A stretch of 64,000 bases of DNA, from contig NZ_BAAGBE010000001.1 in the NCBI RefSeq assembly GCF_047149785.1, forward strand, positions 2,790,001-2,854,000, given 5' to 3'. The position numbers and the translations under genes were made by a program. The notes beneath the pieces are model-generated. The model was not told the DNA's origin. It saw only the letters and a program-made list of their open reading frames with translations, and searched no databases. The DNA comes from Nitrobacter sp047149785. GTDB lineage: Bacteria; Pseudomonadota; Alphaproteobacteria; Rhizobiales; Xanthobacteraceae. How positions within the stretch are numbered: the stretch's first letter is position 1; the number at the start of each line of letters is the position of its first letter. This document shows, in pieces, positions 61,095 through 64,000 of the stretch.

Positions 61095-61472
61095 TTTCCT
61101 TGAAAAGCGCGCCAGGCAATCCGCGGCGCAGGGCGCAGCGGCCATGGGAACCGCGCGGAACGGATCATGGGCAATGACTCGGCCCGGAGCGACCCGCTTT
61201 CAGCAAAAAAGCCTATGCGGATCCCGCCCCGGATCAGAACGAGGATTTCGCGAAAAGCGCCGATTTTTTGCTCTGCGGAAGGTACCGGATTAAGGCTTCA
61301 TTTAGTTCTGATTAAGGCGTCGTTAGGCATGCAAGTTCCGTGGTTCCCCAATGGGTTACGAACGATCCTGAGTGTGGCCTATCGGTGACAGCATTCTGCA
61401 CAGAATCGATCTAGGGTTCGATTGACGGGGCCGACCAACGGTTGCTCGGATATGGAATTCCTGGAGAACAAA
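61095..61472. other. intergenic region upstream of the porin gene
   Basis: About 380 bp between tRNA-Thr and the outer-membrane protein. It becomes A/T-richer from 61260, where the promoter is expected. No gene or strong hairpin is seen. The GGAGA ribosome site of the next gene is near 61463. Confidence 0.45.
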
Positions 61473-62147
61473 ATGAAAAAGATCCTTCTCGCCTCTGTGG
61501 CAATTATTGGTCTTGGCGCAATCGTGCCGGCACAGGCCGCCGATCTCGCTCCTCGCCACTACACCAAGGCTCCCGCCTACACGCCGGCGCCGATCTACAA
61601 CTGGACCGGCTTCTACATCGGCGGTCACGTCGGCGGCGCTTTCGGCGGCGACGATAACGTCCTCGCTCCCGGTTTCAGAGCCGGTAACGACGGCGTGTTC
61701 ATGGGCGGCGGCCAGATCGGCTACGACACCCAGTTCGCGCCGAACTGGGTCTTCGGCCTCGAAGCCAACTACAGCTTCCTCGACACCGGCAGCTCGTTCG
61801 CCAACCGCGGCCTGGGCTCGGTCACCGGCCGCCTCGGCTACACCTGGGGTCCGGCACTGCTCTACGTCAAGGGCGGCTACGGCTGGGCCGACTCGCGCTT
61901 CACCAACGGCTTCAGCGGCAACGGCGGCCGTGACGGCTACACTGTCGGCGGCGGTCTCGAGTACCTGTTCACCCAGAACTGGTCGGGCAAGATCGAGTAC
62001 CAGTACTATGATTTCGGTACTGTGAACGCCCTCGACTTGAATAACAATCCGTTCCGCTTCCGCAACGACGAGCACACCATCAAGGTCGGTCTGAACTACC
62101 GCTTCAACTGGGGCGCTCCGACCGCTCCGCTCGCTCCGGGGTACTGA
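61473..62147 (+). CDS. Omp31/Omp25-like outer membrane beta-barrel protein
   Basis: 224 aa from ATG 61473. A cleavable signal peptide (MKKILLASVAIIGLGAIVPAQA) is followed by NWTGFYIGGHVGGAFGG, IGYDTQFAPNWVFGLEANY, GSVTGRLGYTWGPALLYVKGGYGWA and a final LNYRFNW with Phe near the end. These are the strand repeats of the eight-stranded Omp25/Omp31 family. Such proteins are abundant surface proteins in this group. A terminator follows. Confidence 0.92.
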   Translation: MKKILLASVAIIGLGAIVPAQAADLAPRHYTKAPAYTPAPIYNWTGFYIGGHVGGAFGGDDNVLAPGFRAGNDGVFMGGGQIGYDTQFAPNWVFGLEANYSFLDTGSSFANRGLGSVTGRLGYTWGPALLYVKGGYGWADSRFTNGFSGNGGRDGYTVGGGLEYLFTQNWSGKIEYQYYDFGTVNALDLNNNPFRFRNDEHTIKVGLNYRFNWGAPTAPLAPGY

Positions 62148-62180
62148 TTTCCTGAACCCTGGCGGTTTCGAATTGTAGAG

Positions 62181-62210
62181 AAAGGCCGGCATTCAGATGC
62201 CGGCCTTTTT
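62181..62210 (+). terminator. rho-independent terminator after the porin gene
   Basis: Stem AAAGGCCGGCAT / ATGCCGGCCTTT with loop TCAG, followed by a run of T, 34 bp after the porin stop. Confidence 0.9.
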
Positions 62211-62463
62211 GTTTCAAACCGCATTACAAGACGATCATGGACGGTGGCCGATAAACCGAGGGCCTCATTCGAAATTGGCGGCACACCGTGGTATCGTCGC
62301 GCCGCGGAAGGCTGCCTGGAGCTGTTCCGGCTTTGATGGAATCAAAGCCGGGCTCCCGCCTTTTGTTTTGACGCGTTTTCTTCCCGCGAACCGGTATCCA
62401 CTTCGCTTGAAAACGCTATAAGCACCTCTAGCGTAACGCGGCAATTAAAGGGATCGTCACGAC

Positions 62464-63486
62464 ATGGATGCAGCACCCGTTTCGTTCGACAGCGGCGACG
62501 ATTCGTCCTCGTGCCTGCGCCACGACTGGACCCGGTCCGAAACCGAGACACTCTATAACCTCTCTTTCCCGGATCTGATCTTTCGCGCGCAGACCATTCA
62601 CCGGCAGAATTTCGATCCCAATCACGTCGAGACCGCGAGCCTGCTCAGCATCAAGACCGGCGGCTGTCCGGAGGATTGCGGCTACTGTTCGCAGAGCGCG
62701 CATTACGATTCCGGCGTCAAAGCCACGAAGTTGATGGACAAGGAAGCCGTCATCGAAACGGCGCGGCGGGCCAGGGATGCCGGCGCCGGCCGGTTCTGCA
62801 TGGCGGCCGCATGGCGCAATCCGAAGGATCGGGATCTCGACCGGGTCTGCGACATGGTCCGCGCCGTCAAGGAACTCGGCATGGAGACCTGCGCGACGCT
62901 GGGCATGCTCACGCCCGATCAGGCCAAGCGGCTGCATGAGGCCGGTCTCGATTTCTACAACCACAACGTCGACACCTCGCCCGAATTCTACGGCAAGATC
63001 ATCACCACGCGCACGATGCAGGATCGCATCGATACGCTCGCCCATGCGCGCGATGCCGGACTCAAGCTCTGCTGCGGCGGCATCATCGGCATGGGGGAAC
63101 AGGTCGGCGACCGGCTCGGCATGCTGATGCTGCTGGCCAATCTGCCCGCGCCCCCCGAAAGCGTCCCCATCAACATGTGGAACGAGGTCACGGCGGTGCC
63201 CGTCAATGCCACCGCCGAGCGGCCCGATCCGATCGCGCTGGTCCGCCTGATCGCGCTCGCGCGGATCATGATGCCAAAAAGCGTGGTCCGGCTGTCGGCG
63301 GGGCGTCAATACATGACCGACGAATTGCAGGCGCTTTGCTTTCTGGCCGGCGCCAACTCGATTTTCATCGGCGATGTCCTGCTGACGACAAAGAACCCGC
63401 AGACCGTCCGTGACGCGGCGTTGCTCGAGCGCCTTGGCATCCGCTCGCCGCTGGATGACGCAAAGGTCTGCGCTCCGTCCCACTGA
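62464..63486 (+). CDS. bioB: biotin synthase
   Basis: 340 aa. GGCPEDCGYCSQS holds the CxxxCxxC motif that binds the radical-SAM [4Fe-4S] cluster. NHNVDTSPEFY, CCGGIIGMGE and LSAGRQYM are BioB signatures; the second [2Fe-2S] cluster ligands are in the C-containing strands. It inserts sulfur into dethiobiotin. Other bio genes are not nearby. The hemA start is about 280 bp downstream, with no gene in the gap. Confidence 0.96.
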   Translation: MDAAPVSFDSGDDSSSCLRHDWTRSETETLYNLSFPDLIFRAQTIHRQNFDPNHVETASLLSIKTGGCPEDCGYCSQSAHYDSGVKATKLMDKEAVIETARRARDAGAGRFCMAAAWRNPKDRDLDRVCDMVRAVKELGMETCATLGMLTPDQAKRLHEAGLDFYNHNVDTSPEFYGKIITTRTMQDRIDTLAHARDAGLKLCCGGIIGMGEQVGDRLGMLMLLANLPAPPESVPINMWNEVTAVPVNATAERPDPIALVRLIALARIMMPKSVVRLSAGRQYMTDELQALCFLAGANSIFIGDVLLTTKNPQTVRDAALLERLGIRSPLDDAKVCAPSH

Positions 63487-63766
63487 CCGAATCCGACAGG
63501 CTCATCGTGCGGGATCCGGCTAATCCCTGACGTGATCCCCATGGGTGTCCCGACGCGGTTTTCGGCTCCGGTAGCCTCATGGAGCGAGCCTGCCGGTTCG
63601 GGCACAAGACCGCACCGGTCCGAATCGGTTTGCGCTGGAGCAAATGAACGGCGATTTTTAACCCTGAAACGGCCGTATTGGCGGATTTCGTCTCGACAGC
63701 TCCGCTGGAAAGGCTCTAAAAAGGTCTTGCACGTCCGGCGTCCCGGGCTTTTTTCCGGATTTGGTC

Positions 63767-64000
63767 ATGGATTATAGCAAGTTCTTCAGTAACGCGGTCG
63801 ATCGCCTTCACGAGGAGCGTCGCTACCGCGTTTTCGCCGATCTTGAGCGCATCGCCGGCCGGTTCCCTTACGCTACTTTGCACTCGCTCAAAGGACCGCG
63901 CAGCGTCGTGATCTGGTGCTCCAACGATTACCTCGGCATGGGTCAGCACCCCAAGGTCGTCGGCGCCATGGTCGAGACCGCAACCCGCGTCGGCACCGGC
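63767..64000 (+). CDS. hemA: 5-aminolevulinate synthase (3' end beyond the window)
   Basis: 78 codons from ATG 63767 to the window edge. MDYSKFFSNAVDRLHEERRYRVFADLERIAG followed by WCSNDYLGMGQHPKVVGAM is the N-terminus of ALA synthase. This PLP enzyme condenses glycine and succinyl-CoA in the alphaproteobacterial haem (C4) pathway. The rest lies to the right. Confidence 0.93.
   Translation, partial: MDYSKFFSNAVDRLHEERRYRVFADLERIAGRFPYATLHSLKGPRSVVIWCSNDYLGMGQHPKVVGAMVETATRVGTG

Noticed and set aside
61167..61388. Open frame downstream of tRNA-Thr
   Set aside because: No motif, no ribosome site, and the composition changes inside it where the porin promoter is expected.
63629..63644. TTTGC-N6-GCAAA inverted repeat upstream of hemA, considered as an FNR-type site
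   Set aside because: The FNR consensus TTGAT-N4-ATCAA is not met (the inner bases differ), so it is not supported.
1..64000. CRISPR arrays
   Set aside because: No set of regularly spaced identical repeats was seen anywhere; the short repeats found are iterons, operators or IS ends.

Overview
The window looks like a chromosome segment from an alphaproteobacterium of the Bradyrhizobium/Rhodopseudomonas/Nitrobacter/Afipia group. The basis is the GC-rich core block on the right (tRNA-Phe, yacG, maf, an LMW-phosphatase-like gene, a UPF0262 gene, hisD, murA, tRNA-Thr, an Omp31-like porin, bioB, hemA) and the many alphaproteobacterial gene types elsewhere. This assignment is inference; no 16S gene is present. 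Everything left of the tRNA-Phe gene at 51.4 kb is accessory DNA.

Layout. (1) 1-3.8 kb: sugar and cell-surface genes (NUDIX, HAD and methyltransferase on the minus strand; a pseudaminate-associated methylase and an SpsF-like cytidylyltransferase on the plus strand). (2) 3.9-6.8 kb: debris of an older mobile element (remnants of a UvrD-like helicase, a tyrosine integrase and a MobF relaxase) around an intact higBA toxin-antitoxin pair. (3) 7.3-16.1 kb: polysaccharide genes (alpha/beta hydrolase, two glycosyltransferases, a YPDxA...EGR-repeat protein, a secreted propeller-like protein, a methyltransferase/P-loop fusion and another methyltransferase), followed by nested transposon remnants. (4) 16.3-18.2 kb: an IS5-type element carrying an IS481-type element in its right end. 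(5) 18.5-34.6 kb: a mobilizable defence island. It holds a type I restriction operon whose hsdM lacks its 5' end and whose hsdS and hsdR are separated by a TIR-like gene and a HEPN-like gene. It also has LysR and TetR regulators, traC/traD and the traA relaxase around an RSF1010-like oriT, alpA, and a P4-type integrase with repeats just upstream of its start.

(6) 34.75-51.41 kb is the most unusual part: a 16.66-kb element bounded by exact 18-bp repeats (ATGGTGCCCAGGGGCGGG), the right one being the 3' end of tRNA-Phe. It encodes an integrase, an excisionase-like protein, a replication initiator with in-gene iterons, early genes and a full HK97-type head and packaging set (decoration protein, portal, prohead protease, major capsid, HNH nuclease, gp6-like connector, TerS, head closure, TerL). 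It has no recognisable tail, baseplate or lysis gene. This is the plan of a capsid-forming phage satellite (cf-PICI-like) that would need a helper phage for tails and lysis. The integrase gene runs across the attachment core, so its C-terminus differs between the integrated and the excised form.

(7) 51.4-64 kb is core genome, with a siderophore-uptake operon (TonB receptor, PepSY membrane protein, small membrane protein) between maf and the phosphatase gene. The window ends inside hemA (5-aminolevulinate synthase).
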